Notes: a model not told the origin generated them from the sequence alone. DNA of 64,000 nt from Gordionus sp. m RMFG-2023 (GCF_954871325.1 NC_088779.1:26770869-26834868); one strand, 5' to 3'. Counted from the first letter of the stretch, positions 12,082 through 25,672 are shown. Made by a program: numbers and translations.

Positions 12082-15056
12082 TGACGTAGCAGGGTTGTGA
12101 AGTTGACCGGTCAACTACGATTCGGTCAATTGACCGATATTTGACTGTCAAATATGGTCAAATTCAAATAAGTTTTTTACGCCATTATTAACTTTATTTT
12201 GTATATATAATATTATAATAAATCTATGTAATATTAAATTTCATAATATTCTTTTAAATCATTTAATAGTTGTTTCGCCCTCCGTAGAAGAGTCTTGTTC
12301 CGATTAGATAATATCATTATTTTCTCTAATATTTTTAATCAATCTTAAATTATGGTATACTCTTACCAATTTTCATGTTGTAGAAGTCTTCAGTCGATTT
12401 CTGTTTTTCATATGAATATTTCCCCAAGCCGACCAATTTCTTTCTGAAGAAGAAGTTGAACTAAATGTTTGTAAAATATTAGCTACTTCTTTTAATGGGC
12501 AAGGTGTGCCAAGTGCATTCCACCAACTTGAGACTGAAATCTGATTGTTTCTAATCGAAGTTACCACTTTCCACATATTTTGGCTATTAAATATGGCGTT
12601 TTTACTTTTGAAATTTATTATATCACTTAAAATGTTTTGATTGTCACCACCTTGTAAAATACCTAATTCTTGTATCATATTACATGCTTCATCAAATTCA
12701 TTACTAGTAAGTTTCTTAGTTCTTAACTTTATTTTCTTTTCCAATTTCTTAGTTCTTGAATTTATTTATTTTTTTCAATTTCTTGGTTCTTAAATTTATT
12801 TATTCTTTCTTGCCCCCTTTTTTTATTGAATAACTTTTTTTAGAATTGTAATTAAAAGAAAATAATATAATTTTAAAAAAATATATAATAATGTTCCAAT
12901 TTCTTCTTTTTCAGGGTTTTTATAACCGAAAATAAATAATATTAAAAAAAATAATATTGACAAAATTATAATATTGATAAAAAAATAATAATATTGATTA
13001 AAAAAAATATTATTGGTAAAAAAAAATACAGATAAATTTACAGAAAGCATGTTTATCACAGTAAGATGCTCCCCTTGATATTGGGGATCCAATAAATAAG
13101 CAGCATTGTGAGCACATGTATTTAGATCATTTTTTCTCTTTTCAAACATAACTTTAATTTTTTTTTTCTTCGGATGGAGAAAATAAAGAATCATAGCATG
13201 ATTGTATTATGTGTTTTTTCCAAATTAAGCATCTCGTTTTTTTACCTGAGCTAAAGTACATTTATCCCCTTGCACATTCAACAATGTGGTAGCTAAAGAT
13301 TGGAGTATATCTAAAAAATTTAAATTTTTCGTCCAAAATATTTCTTCATTTAATATATTAAATATAATTTATATAGGACAAATATTACATACAGCTTCTT
13401 CAACAACTGATGCTTTCAGAGCTTTCTTTCATATTTGTATTCGCTCCATACATTTTATTGAAGATGCCCATCTTGTTTGGCTAATTGTACTTAATGTAGA
13501 TGATATACCATGTTGATACTTATTACGGGAAAATACTGCAGCTGGTATGTGTTTATTCTTGAAAAATTTAACAATTTTTTTAATTATTAAAATATGGTAA
13601 CTGAAGTCGTTCAATCGTTCAAAATAGTGAAAATGCAATGTATGTTCTGCACAACCATAACATTGTATATGATTATAAATAGATTCAGATTTTAGAATTC
13701 TCCAGGCTGCTTTCATGTTAGCGGCATTATCAGTAACTAAAGAATATACTTTTACCGGATTCAATTCATGAATTATATTTTTAAATTCTTGCGCAATATA
13801 ATCTGCCGTATGACGATTTTCCTCAGTATTTAAAGATTTGTAGAATACTGGAACAGGCGTCATCACCATAAAATTAATAATACTCTCGTTTCTGATGTTG
13901 CTCCAGCCATCTGATACAATTGATAAGTGAGGAGATTTATCTATTATATCTGCAACTCTCGCCTCCATATCTCCTGACGTTTTGTCTAAAGGATAACCAG
14001 CCAGCTGCCTACCTGGGTAAAGTGTAAATAGGACGTAATTTTTTAAAGAATTCTTGGATTTAGGGATTTTCAGTGATGTGGAAAGGTAATACAGCCTTTG
14101 CAAGGAATTGATCGAGTTCATTATTTTCTTTGGGACTCATTCTATCTATGAAACCGGTTATACAAGATTGAGATTTGCATCTAATCGCCTTGCTTGTAGA
14201 TTGATTAGAGATAATGGAATCAAATTTGAGTCACAAGACAAAATATTGTCAATTTGATAATTATTCTCACTAATTTCACCCAATTCTTCGTTAGAGCTAG
14301 AAGTATAACAAATTACATTTATGTGATTTTTTGTAGAAGTTGATATTTTAGAATTTGAATAAAATTTTTATTTAATTAGGGTAGGGCACATAGTACAGCT
14401 GTTTAATAAATGCTTGACCATTCTATCAACGTGGGTAATATAGGACATCTTGCAAAACCTGCATACCGCTTTAACTGATTTACATCGCGTACCTCTTGTA
14501 AATGTTTCCAAACTTGATGCTTTTGACCATGATCCCTTATATTAAAATTTAATTTAAAAAGATTTTGATTATTGTAAAGTTAATCAATCTTAATTATTTT
14601 ATAATTATTGCCAATTATTTCGATAATTTGGCTTAATATTATATATAATATAATATAGTATCTAACTTTTTGTAAATCTGACCAGAACAAATAAAAAGAA
14701 AATTAATTTTTATATTCAAATGTAGCAATTGGAAGTAAAATATATGAGAATTAATATAATTTATACTGGGCGAAATATTAAATAAAATTTTAATTCATTA
14801 AAAAATAAACCATGACTTAGCTAAATTATTATATTTATTTATTTTAGTAATAAAAAAAATTCTATTGTTTTGGATTATTTATGATACAAATATATTTTAA
14901 AATAAATTGTAACTTAGTAAGATTTATAAACATGCTTTTAATGCATACTAGTTAATTTATCAAATTATTTATTCGCAAATTATATTTTAAAGTATTTGGC
15001 CTTATTTGACCGGTCAAATCCTGTCAATTGACCGACATGCCAACCCTGTGACGTAG
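12082..15056 (-). mobile_element. hAT DNA transposon, 2,959 bp, with perfect 8-bp TSD
   Basis: The element is 12090-15048. It starts CAGGGTTG and ends CAACCCTG, and is flanked on both sides by TGACGTAG (12082-12089 and 15049-15056). Both subterminal regions carry TTGACCGGTCAA / GGTCAATTGACCG palindromic words, probably binding sites for the BED finger of its transposase (an inference). It encodes a decayed transposase on the minus strand. Confidence 0.92.
12373..14530 (-). pseudogene. hAT transposase (BED finger, DUF659-like core, C-terminal dimerisation region), decayed
   Basis: Read on the minus strand in several frames. The N-terminal region around 14380-14530 has a BED-type finger with a CRFC pair and a following HL..C. 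The core frame at 14121-13429 contains SDGWSN and VTDNAANMKAAW, hallmarks of the hAT/DUF659 catalytic domain (conserved Asp residues), and GCAEHTLHF. A frame at 13194-13060 has the AHNAAYLLDPQY motif. The C-terminal part at 12744-12373 contains SSWWNALG and SSSERNWS, typical of the hAT dimerisation domain. The parts lie in different frames with stops between, so the copy is probably inactive unless small introns explain some of the shifts. Confidence 0.85.
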
Positions 15057-15493
15057 TGAGTAACAACGGAAAATTATAATATATATGTGCCTATAGTTGT
15101 TATTCAAAGATTTTAGAAATTTTTTCATTCATTTTATAGAAAGAAATTTCTGAGATTACTTAATAGAATTAGAATTAAGAAGGACTTTTATAAATTTAAA
15201 ATAAATGAAAGCTATTTTTTTTAACCATATTATAGTAATAAAGTATGATAAAAACAATAACTTTAACTTATCACATTCATGGGGGAGGGGCGGGAGGGAG
15301 TCTGCGGAAGTTGTTTATAATTTTTTTTAGAAATGTCTTTCGGCGAATAAATTTTTGAATATTATTCGGGAATTATACAATCACGTGAAGCTTGCAGAAA
15401 TATCTGATACACCGCAAATGTTATCCTTTCAATCTATTTTTACCAGATAAAATATATAATATTATATCCATTTCTTAAAAATCTGTAAATTAA
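15057..15493. other. AT-rich spacer
   Basis: No gene. A GGGGGAGGGGCGGGAGGG run lies near 15281. Confidence 0.5.
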
Positions 15494-18400
15494 AATTATA
15501 ATAAAACGACTACGACTACTTATTAGCTGTTTTAATATATATATCGCTTATTTAATTTCAAAATTATCTCATATTTAATAATTTTTTATTTCGAATATTT
15601 CATTCTTTTTTATAAAATATATAATAAATAGTATTTAATACAATTTTATTACATTTCCTTCCAAACATTTTGAAGTAAGATTTCTTATGGTTTCTTGATG
15701 AACAACATAATTCAGTATTTGTACCTGATTCATTTAATGGCACAACCATTTCTGTAACTTCCGAGAACTTTCATGAGTCGGCATAACTTAACGATTTCTT
15801 AGCTGATCTGCAAATTTTCGCAATGTTCTTTAGGGAGTTTAAACAATATAAGAATATAGCCCTGATTTTTCTTAGATCACACCCACTCTCAAACCTTTGG
15901 TGTTCTCATTGTTTTACCACACAGGTTGTGAAATTACAAATTCTCTCTTTCGAATGTAGATTATGATTATGACTTTGTCTATCATTTGCCTTTTCTATTT
16001 CATGTTATATTTTATCTGATCCAATCCAATTTCATTTGTCTACAAAACATAATCTTGGTAGGAGATCTTTCTGTAGAGCTATGCCCCCCCCAATCGATAG
16101 GTTGTTAAAATTTGTATCATAGCTTCTTCTGGATCAGTAATTGAATCTCTCGTCGCATAATATCGACCCTTCAAAGTTCGTACTGTTCGTTCTGATAATT
16201 CAATAGTTTTTGGATGATAAGGTGCCGAACGTATATGTCGTATATTATTTAAATCACAATACCTAGGGAATTCCCCAGATAAGAATTGTGGTCCATTGTA
16301 AGACACAATGTACTTGGGTATTCCAAACCTAGCAAACCATTTTTTTAATCTTTTAATCATAGCATCAGCAGAGGTATTCTGCATAAGATCAACTTCTAAC
16401 CATTTAGAGTAAGAATCGACACTAATTAGCCAATATAGCGAATCCACTGGTCCAGCAAAATCTATGTAGATTTGCTCCCAAGAATCCTTGCCAACAGTCC
16501 AAGTATACATAGGTACTTCTTGAATACCAGGTCTATTTTTCTGGCATGCATCCAGAGTATATTTTGATAAAATTTTCTATATCAACATCACATCTGGGCC
16601 ACCAACAATACAATCTAAAAATAGATTTCATTACATTTTCCCCAGGATGTCCTTGATGAAACATTTCTAACACTGCATTTCTTAATTTACTAGGAATAAC
16701 TAATCTCAAATTCCATTCTATAATATCACGGTGGACAGATAGCTCTTCCCGTCTATTATAAAAATTAACAATTTCGTGACAATCAAAGTTTCGTCAACTT
16801 TGCTGAATGTGTATTGCTACTTTTTTAAATATTAAATCTTCCTTTGACTCTTTTCATAGAATATTTTCTGCCAATCTAAATAATACTTCGAATATCCAAA
16901 GCGTGTTTAGAATCTTGATTCTCTTCCATGTCTAATATCGGAAGCCTTGATAATGCCTCAGCAATTACATTTTTATTACCAGGTCTATATTCTATTGAAA
17001 AATCAGAAGCCATCTTCCAGGCCCAACGTGTCAAAGATTATTAGAAATTTTAGGTAAATCGCGTTTCTCCCCAAATAATCGCTCTAATGGTTTATATTCT
17101 GTTCGAAGTATATATTTTTCTACTATAGATAAATGAATGAAATTTTTCAATGCCAAATAAAAGTGCTCGAGCTTCTTTATCAATCGGAGCGTAGTGTTTC
17201 TCTGATTTTAATAAAGTATGTAACGCGAACGAAATAGGTTTTGTCCTTCCGTCTACTAATTGATGTGACAACACAGCCACTAATCCTGAATCAGATGCGT
17301 CGTATTCCAAAATTATAGGCGCGTAAGGAATTAACGTTTCCTCGGATGACAATAATTTCTTAACCTCATCGAAGGAATTTTATTCATCTTTCGTCCACCG
17401 TGATGGTAATTTTACGCTTGTTAATCTATGTAATAACGCCGCTTTACAATGTGAATAAAACGTTCATGATAATTCACGAGTACTAGAAAAGATCTAAGTT
17501 GTTGTATATTTTTAGGTTTTGGTGCATTTCGGATAGCCTTCACCTTTTCTGGATTAGGATGTATACCGAATTTATCAATAATCACACCTAAAAATGAAAT
17601 CGATTTTTGTAAAAATCTCACTTTCGTCAATTTCACCTTAAGACATTATGTCTGTAATATGTCTAACACGATTCGCAAATTATTTAAGTGCTCCTCATCA
17701 TTTCGACCAGAAATAATTATGTCATCAAAGTAGACACCAGTCATTTGACAATCTTTTAGCAACTCATCCAAATATCTCTGGAATATAGTAGATGAGATGC
17801 ACTTGCCAATCCAAAAGGCAATCATCGGTAACGGAAATACCCCTCATCAGTTACTATCGTTATTAATTCCTGAGATTCCGATTTTACTCCCATCTGTAAA
17901 TACGTATCTTTCAGATCTATCACAGTAAATTTATAACCACCCTAGATTTTTTCTAACTAAGCGTCTAAGCTAGTAATAGCATGATGATGGTCATACAATA
18001 AACCCGGATTGAGTGTAACTTTGAAATCAGAGCAAATTCGAAAATCGCCATTACTCTTGCGTACATTTACGGTTGGCGTTGACCACTGTACCCTAGTTAT
18101 AGTCGAATCTATCTTTTCGATAATTCCTACAGCCACTAATCGGTCTTATTCCATTTCAATTGCCTTACGAAGTGGAAATGATACCCTGCGGGATGGTCTT
18201 CGTACAGCGGTATCTTTTAAATGAATTCGCTCTGCAAAATCACATATATATCCCATCTTATCATCAAAAATTCTTGATGTTTATTAATCAAATCTCGAAT
18301 TCTAGAATCTAGTGTTATACAACATTTTTCTTTTTCAATAGTGTTGATTAAATTGAATAGTTGTTTAATCATAACATGACGAGGCATTCCTCAATTGAAT

Positions 18401-19763
18401 GCTATAATCCATGGTAATCTGAAAAGAGGCAATCTAGTTGTATTCATTATTACCACTGGTAGGGTCCTTGTCTGTGACTAACATTGACTTGGGTCTCCCC
18501 CTTAACGTCTAACGGATGATCACAATATGCAGTCAATGGACTGGTTGGCCTAATTTTTGGTCGTCCAATAATTCTCCATATATAAATTCCTATCAATGAC
18601 GCTTGTGCACCAGTGTTAAAATCAAATTCAACATCTAACCCATTTATAGCTGCAGTTAGTTTTGCTCAATTCTCTCGATTTTGTTGATTCTTCCATATAT
18701 TATGAATTGAATCACTTGATGATACTTTTATGTAATTTAAATTCTTTGATTTACAACAAACTGCAAAATGACCAATTTTTTACATATATTACATGCCGCA
18801 TTTGTAGCTGGACATCTCACTTCTCGGTTATGAATAAACCCACATTTATAACATTTAAGTTTATTATAATTTTTATCATTATTATATTTGTTTTATTATT
18901 CTTTTTATCAAATGTATTATTATACTTGAATTTATTATAGCCTTTATCAAACGTAGTCATTTTAATTGGATGTTTATAATTATTATTATTATCATTTCTT
19001 TTGTTATTATCATTTATCTTATTAACAACAGAGATATTTTTATTTGCCATTTCTTTATCTGCTCACTCAGAAGCTAATGCCAGATCAAGATAAATTGGAA
19101 ATTGATCTCTTTCCAATCGCGGCATTTCCATGCCAACCATAAACTGATTACGTAAACGCTCATCAATATCATTAAGATAATGACAACGCTTGCCAATTGT
19201 TCTAATTTTATCTGCAAATTCACTTATGGTTTTAGTAGTTCTCCGTAGTCTACCGAAATCAAATCTAGAAGCAAAAGCTGTTGACGTCGGTTTAAATAAT
19301 TTAAAACATATTGACTTAATTTCCTTAAAAGATATAGTTTCGATCGAATCAGGATAACAAAAACGGTCCACCAACTCAATATTCTTATTGTCAAAAAATG
19401 TTAAAAATGTATATTTATACTGACATTCAGATGGGCTTACGTTTTTTAACCGAAAACTGGCTTCCCATTGAGAAAAATAACGAAAAATAGAAGATTCATC
19501 ATCGAATTTATCAAATTTAATCGTAGATAAATCCGCCAATTTTTTTTTATCTGGAAAATTTTTTGAATCTCCATTTAAGGAATTATCTCCATTTAAGGAA
19601 TTATTTTCTCCACTCGTTGCCATTATAATAAAACAACTACGACTACATATTAGCTATTTTAATATGTATATCGTTTATTTAATTTCAAAATTATCACATC
19701 ATATTTAGTAATTTTTTAATTCGAATATTCCATTTTTTTTATAAAATACATAATAAATAGTAT
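15494..19763 (-). mobile_element. Ty3/Gypsy LTR retrotransposon, older and broken
   Basis: A second fossil Ty3/Gypsy element, on the minus strand. LTR-like direct repeats of about 140 bp at 15494-15632 and 19624-19763 differ at roughly 8% of sites, so it is older than the element at 8.3 kb. Parts in transcription order: gag (19623-19063), a nucleocapsid with CCHC-like knuckles (about 18860-18720), an aspartic protease region (about 18660-18500), reverse transcriptase (about 18250-17420), RNase H (17352-17030) and integrase (about 16700-16079). All expected parts are recognisable, but the element is broken by several lesions. It is clearly distinct in sequence from the 8.3 kb element. Confidence 0.88.
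19063..19623 (-). pseudogene. gag part of the older Gypsy element
   Basis: A capsid-like gag reading frame that begins just inside the LTR. It lies upstream of knuckle motifs and pol parts in the order typical of Ty3/Gypsy. Part of a broken element. Confidence 0.75.
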
Positions 19764-19775
19764 ACTCGTTACTGG

Positions 19776-20145
19776 TTAACGGTGCATATATGCACCACCT
19801 CCTATATATTATTTGAAACATAGTAGTTTTTATTTTAAAAAATATTAAAAAATGTTTTTTATATAGTTTAGACACTGTACTTCAAAACTGGAAAAGAAAA
19901 ATTTGAAAAAAATATTTTTTTTATATCCCTAAGAAGCCCTTAAACATGGCGAATTTATGAGGTCTAAAATGTAAAATCTTCTAAGTGATCTCACGAGCAA
20001 ATTAAAAAATTATTTCGATGAAAACTAGTGTGTATATTTTTTTTAATAGACATATCAATATCTATCAATCATTTTTGAATTTTAAATAATTAAAATTTTA
20101 ATAGGTAACCATATAAAGTTGATTGGTGCATATATGCACCGTTAA
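19776..20145. mobile_element. piggyBac-type MITE, 362 bp, flanked by TTAA
   Basis: The element is 19780-20141. Its ends are inverted: CGGTGCATATATGCACC at the left and GGTGCATATATGCACCG at the right, each bordered by TTAA (19776-19779 and 20142-20145). TTAA duplication is the signature of piggyBac transposition. The inside is non-coding. Each end is itself palindromic (GGTGCATATATGCACC). It sits 12 bp from the LTR edge of the Gypsy element. Confidence 0.85.
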
Positions 20146-20650
20146 AAAATTATTTTAAAAAATTCAAACAAATCAAATTTAACATCATGAATTATAATTT
20201 TTTTTATTATACTTAAAACTAGTGCCGTCCCTAAAATGGGGGGGGGGGAGTGGGAGCGAGCCCTCTGAATTTTTTGAAAAAATTTTTTATACCCAAAAAA
20301 AAGTGTTTTGAAAATTATATTAAAAAAAATTTTTTTGAGCCCCCTGAAAATCGAATAATATGATTCTTTTATCATTTTTCATCTCGACCTAATTATATGA
20401 AATTATTCGCAAATATTCGGTTCATAAATATTCGAAAATTAAAATTATTCATAAAAATTTATAAATTATTTGTACCCTCTTCTTGCTGAACATTTTTTTT
20501 CTTATTGTGCACCTGTTTTGTCAATTCAATCAAAATTATCAAAATAATAGATGACTAATTAAAAAATCAAGATTCTATGAAATAAATATTTAATTTTTAA
20601 TTAAAATTTTTAAATAAATCGTTTTCTAAAATATCTTAACAAATGACGGA
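20146..20650. other. AT-rich spacer
   Basis: No gene. A G run at 20239-20248 and two similar GAGCCCYCTGAA segments (20258 and 20338) suggest an old duplicated fragment. Confidence 0.4.
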
Positions 20651-20659
20651 GTTTTACCT

Positions 20660-21859
20660 TCAGATACTATTGGTGAATTTGACGACATTCCAGAAAGATT
20701 CTGTAATTTCTGGCCATTTAAGATGTAGAAAACAGATACGTTATATTCTACAATCTCTTTCAATGGGGTAAATGAAGATATAATAAAACTTGAAGACAAT
20801 TTGCATGATAAAAATCCATCAGATATATTATTTCAATTTTCGGCGAAGACTTATATTCCCTAATTGTAGATCAAAATAATATTTATGCAAAACAAATGAA
20901 TAGGTCTAATAATGTATAACCATCCCAGATATTAAGAAATTTATTGGGATTCTAATATTTACTGGATATCATTCGCTCCCACAGGAAAGTTTGTATTGGT
21001 CTAATAATAGTGATATTTCTATTCCAATAATCCGGAATACAATGACCCAATTTATAATTACTAAATTTGAAATATAATATTCATTTGGCAGACAATACTA
21101 AAATAGATATACATGATAGATTTTATAAATAAGGCCTTACAAAACCAAATTATCATAATATATATTGACAATTTCTTTACCTCAATTAAACTTTTGTCAT
21201 ACTTAAAACAAATGGGATATTTTACAACTGGAACTGTGAGGGATAATAGAATAGATTGCCCAGTTGAATCTATAAATGCTGTAGCAAAAAAAGAAAGAGG
21301 ATATTATGATTATAGGTTCGAAAAATTAAACGAAATATTTATAGTTCGTTGGAATGATAATACAGTGGTGACGAGGTATTACAAAAAAATATCTACTAAA
21401 ATAAAAATTCCTCAACCAAATATGATCACTGCTTATAACAAACACATGGGTGGAGTTGATCTGTGTGATAATCCCATATTTACATATAGAATAAAAATAA
21501 GAGGGGAAAAAGGGAGGTAGCCAATATTCACCAATTTTATCGATGTATCTTTGGTAAATTCATGGTAAATCTAGAAATTCATGAATCGAGATGACAAGAA
21601 GAGTTTGCTTGCATTTAGGCGAGAATTTACTAACTACTTCTTTACACCATTAAAAATTGAAAAAAAAAATTTAAGTTCAGGACACGCAAGCCAGTTTGCA
21701 CTAAAGAACCATACTGATTCATCTGGAAATTATTTATCCAAAATTATAGATAGAAAAATACTTAGATGTAGATATTGCCATACGCATTCAAGATATATGT
21801 GCCAAACATGTCAAATCACACTTCATATTAAATGTTTCAAGGATTTTCATAATATATAA
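20660..21859 (+). pseudogene. piggyBac transposase (DDE_Tnp_1_7 type), decayed
   Basis: The region reads as a piggyBac transposase across frames. The N-terminal remnant has DLYSLIVDQNNIYAKQMNR near 20845-20905. The main frame at 21113-21520 includes IIYIDNFFTS (catalytic Asp region), GYFTTGTVRDNR and NKHMGGVDLCDN, all classic family motifs. A third frame at 21581-21859 ends in a cysteine/histidine cluster (CRYC..H....C..C......C...H) like the C-terminal zinc-binding domain of PGBD proteins. Frame changes and stops make it non-functional. No TIRs bracketing this copy were found; the nearby 362-bp MITE lies wholly to its left. Confidence 0.85.
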
Positions 21860-24800
21860 ACATTTTCTCGTTTTTATTATAAATTACAAAAAAAGAATAA
21901 AGATTTCAATTGTTTTTTGATCTTATACATAATTTCTATCTTTTTTAATACAATTTATTACTTAAATATTATTGTAAAAAGAAGAAAAAAAGTTTTTAGC
22001 ATACAAAAAAAATTCTCTAGAAAATAGTCTCTATAAAAGCTACATTTAATAGTAAACCAATTATTATACACTATGCAAATAACTTTATCTATCGCAGTAG
22101 CATTTGCAAAATGTTTTCACTAAGCTATTGCAACTCTGATTAAAGCTTGTAATGATTAATTATTTCATTTTTACAAATATAATTTTCCTAGTGAAATGAA
22201 TATATATATATAGCTTTACCCACAATTATTCATAATTCATTCAGCGTTTCACAAGTTATTTGAATTTTTTAAAATAATTATTACATATTTTTAAATCAAA
22301 TTATCATATATTACTTTTAGATTAATAATTAAATTAATGACATTATAAGCCTACATATTTTCTCTATATTTAATTTTATGCTTATAAAAATAAATTATAA
22401 CATGGATTTGCCCATTTTAAATCAGTCTATTTTTTATAAATATCATTTTAAACTAATAAAAAATCTCCTCCCCCTCATTTTCCCAAAAAATTTATAGAAT
22501 ATACCACTATAAAATAATGGAAAATTTGGTTAAAGTTAATAGCTTTTTAAAATAATGGCCATAATTTAAAATTGTTAAATTAAAAGTATTTTTATAAAAA
22601 AGGGAAGACCCAAAATTAATTTTATTAAAATCGAATAGCCAAAGGCTTATAATAAGTGAACTATATGACCCCTAAAAAAATTTATCGGTGAAAAATCAAC
22701 ATAATAGTTTCCCCCCTCTCTTTATAAAAATTTTGATACATGAATTAATAGGATATAAAGGTTCAATTTTGGTATTCTTAACATATTTCAATTTAAGTAG
22801 TTTTACTGCATAATATACTGGTAAAAATTATATAAAACAAGGAAATTTATTAAGAGAGGGTATTTGCCTTAAGTTAAATTATAATTGTATCTAAAATTTT
22901 CCTAAAGGGAGTTGTGGGGGGGGGGGAGTTATCCCCATACCTTTCAGAATTCGGCCAAGTATATATCTATTTAAATATGTTGTAAATATTTTCAAAATTT
23001 ATATTAATTATTCTTAATAAGTGTATAATATAATGTATATACTTACTATTCTGAAAAAATTATTATGATTAATTTATCAAGTTTGAAAAGGGAGAGGAGT
23101 ATAGGATAGGGATATCTTCAAGCCCAACCCAGACTTGCAGTAAAAAAATTTAGACCCAGGCCTGGCCCATATTTAATATTAAAAAAATTTTAAAGTCCAT
23201 GATAAGTTTTGAAAAAATTTTCCAGCCTTCTACCTTATCCAAAAATTCAATTAATGCATTTAATAAAAAAATAAATCATATTTAAATATATCTAGGCAAT
23301 AATTTTGTTTACACTACTGAAATTTATTATTATTATTTTTTTCAAGTTAGCAACTGTTTTCAATAAGCTTAAATTTAAATAAAGGCCTAGGTCTGACCCA
23401 GACCCATTAAAAGATTTTCAAAGGCCAGACCCGCTCGAAATATAATACATGGCCCGTGTGTCATGGGCTGTTCCTGTCCATATAGGTTTCTGACATGGCT
23501 TTCACTATCTTATAAAAAATAATTTGGATTAGCAATTTTATTTTTTTAAACCCTGATATACAAAATATGCATCTTTTCAAAGAATGAACACATTTAAAAA
23601 AATAGGGTTTTACTTCCGTTTTTTTGTTTTAATATTTTTTGGAGTTCATATAAAATTTTGCATCATTTAAATTTGTTTGAATATCTAGTATATTTTTTGA
23701 CTTATAAAAATTTTTTCATCTAAATGAATTATTGTTATCTAAATAAATTGTTTGATTTTTGAAATTATTAATTTTTCCACTTTTAAGGAAAATATACTTG
23801 TAGTGTAAATATTATGTAAAAGAAATTAAAAGACCCCTTTATCATTCTAACCAATATATAACTACTAATAATTGACACCATATCTGTTAAGTCAGCTAAA
23901 AATTTACTAAAACAAAATATCTGAGTGTAATTTAAAACTGCATGATCAGCTGATAAACTGTTTAAGTAAATATATCACTAAATAGCAGAACTTCAATGTG
24001 GTCTGTAACAATACTGATTAGTAATATCTTATGTACACCTCCAGAAATATAAGTTATACTCTTCTGTTCTCCCTCATATAAACGTATATTATTTTAAGAT
24101 TTTCTCTTTAGAAATGTAGTGTATGACAAAGACTTTCTGCAAACATGCAAAAAGCCTTGTCACAATCATTAAATTATCTTTTGTGTCAGTTATGATACAT
24201 TCAATAATTAATCATTTTTCCAATATTAATTGTTTATTATATATCATGGTAATGAACTTGAATAAAAAATAATAAATAAAATTGAGGCTTCATATTTTTA
24301 TCTTTTCAACCAAATCTCTGTTTGGATTAGTAATTAGGCTAATCATTTAGTTAATTTTAATATTATTTTCTAAGCCACTTTTCAATACATTTTAATCAAA
24401 TAATCCTTTATAGAATAATTTAAATTCTTTTTTGGTTACCTTGTAATGTATAAAAAATGTAGTTGACTAGATGGGCTGAGTTAAATAGTTCAACTTATTT
24501 AAAAGATTTTAATCATAAAAACTTATCTCAACTTACCTTACTTAGTCTAAATTGAACTATTTTTTACATCTAAATCCTTGAAATCAGTTTGGTCAATTTT
24601 CTTGACCTGGCTAAATTAACAAAGCTTAATATTGGTAAATAACATACTACTTATCAAACCAAGTGCAGTATTTTTAATTATATAGTCTTTTTTAAAAATT
24701 TTATAGTGTTTTTTAATTTGATTTTATATTGAAATAAAACCAAATAAATCTTTAATAATAATACAGTATATCTTTATCTTGTATTACAAAATATTTGAAG

Positions 24801-25012
24801 AAACCACTCCTTTATTTAATAATCAAATATTTTTCAGTTATCTCTTTTTATTTTAAATTGATATTAATTTTTTTTGGAAATTTTCACCCATAAATATGGC
24901 ACGTTATTAGATGACTTACGAAAAGTGATTTTTTTTGACACAATCTGACCCCTAGAAGAAAAACATTTTCCCCCACCGGACCTGAAATTTTTTTAAAAAT
25001 AATTAATTAATT
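21860..25012. other. AT-rich intergenic stretch, 3.1 kb
   Basis: No protein gene. At about 23110-23480 there is a worn element with CCCAACCCAGAC / GGTCTGACCCAGACCC words, resembling the motif-array MITEs but without clear ends. A G run is at 22917-22927. Confidence 0.45.
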
Positions 25013-25672
25013 ATTTTTCATGGTGTAGTTAAGCAGCTCGATTTGAGCCTATTTTTAAAAACGGCTAACTCAATATTTTAGCTAGAAAAATATTGGCTAA
25101 TAGTGCACAAATTGAGCGTTTACGTTTTGCCGTAATTTTTAAATAAAAAAAACGTAACGCGTCCCTTATTTAAATTGAGGTTGTCTTTTTATTAATATCC
25201 GTCGATTCAAAATTTTAAATAAGTTCTAAAAAGAAAAAGGATTTGTTTTTGAAAATTATTATATTATCGTCTGCCTTCTTATTTCTTTAATTTCTAAACA
25301 TCCCTTTTTAAAATTCTAAGTAAGTTATTTTATTTAACATTTTTATATAATATTACAAAACGAAGAATAAAAAAAGGTAAATGAAAAAGCAAACCTATTT
25401 TTACGTTTTTTTAAAATGGTTGCTAACGCCAAACGTTAATTTTACCAATTTGCCCTAGGCCATTTGAAAGGCATTATTGGCGTTTGCAACGCGTTTTGAA
25501 ACGCTCAATTTCGCACTATAAGCCTCGAGGTTTCGCGCACAGAAGTACAAACCTGTGTGCTATCAATGACCAAAATTTTCAGGCTTGCCTAATATTTTTC
25601 TGACGAAAATATTGAGTTAGCCGTTTTTAAAAATCGGTTCAAAAAGAGCCGTTTAACAATACTAATCTTTCT
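25013..25672. mobile_element. MITE family A split by a family-B MITE
   Basis: Family-A arms are at 25021-25100 and 25522-25664. The flanks ATTTTTCA and ATCTTTCT agree at 6 of 8 bases. Removing the insert at 25101-25518 and one TAA leaves a normal 223-bp family-A copy, the same length as 26846-27068. Confidence 0.85.
25098..25521. mobile_element. MITE family B (Harbinger-like), 418 bp, TAA target duplication
   Basis: The element is 25101-25518. Its ends are TAGTGC...GCACTA, with an inverted CAAATTGAGCGTTT / AAACGCTCAATTT just inside. It is bordered by TAA on both sides, and the uninterrupted host sequence is known from other family-A copies. A 3-bp TWA duplication is typical of PIF/Harbinger elements. 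The second copy, at 38052-38817, has TTA. Confidence 0.88.

Noticed and set aside
12823-13194. A separate 123-codon minus-strand gene
   Set aside because: Its first part carries the hAT AAYLLDPQY motif and it lies inside the hAT element, so it is part of that transposase; the rest is low-complexity AT.
19776-21859. One piggyBac element with the 362-bp inverted pair as its ends
   Set aside because: Both inverted ends lie to the left of the transposase, each with its own TTAA, so they bound a MITE rather than the transposase copy.
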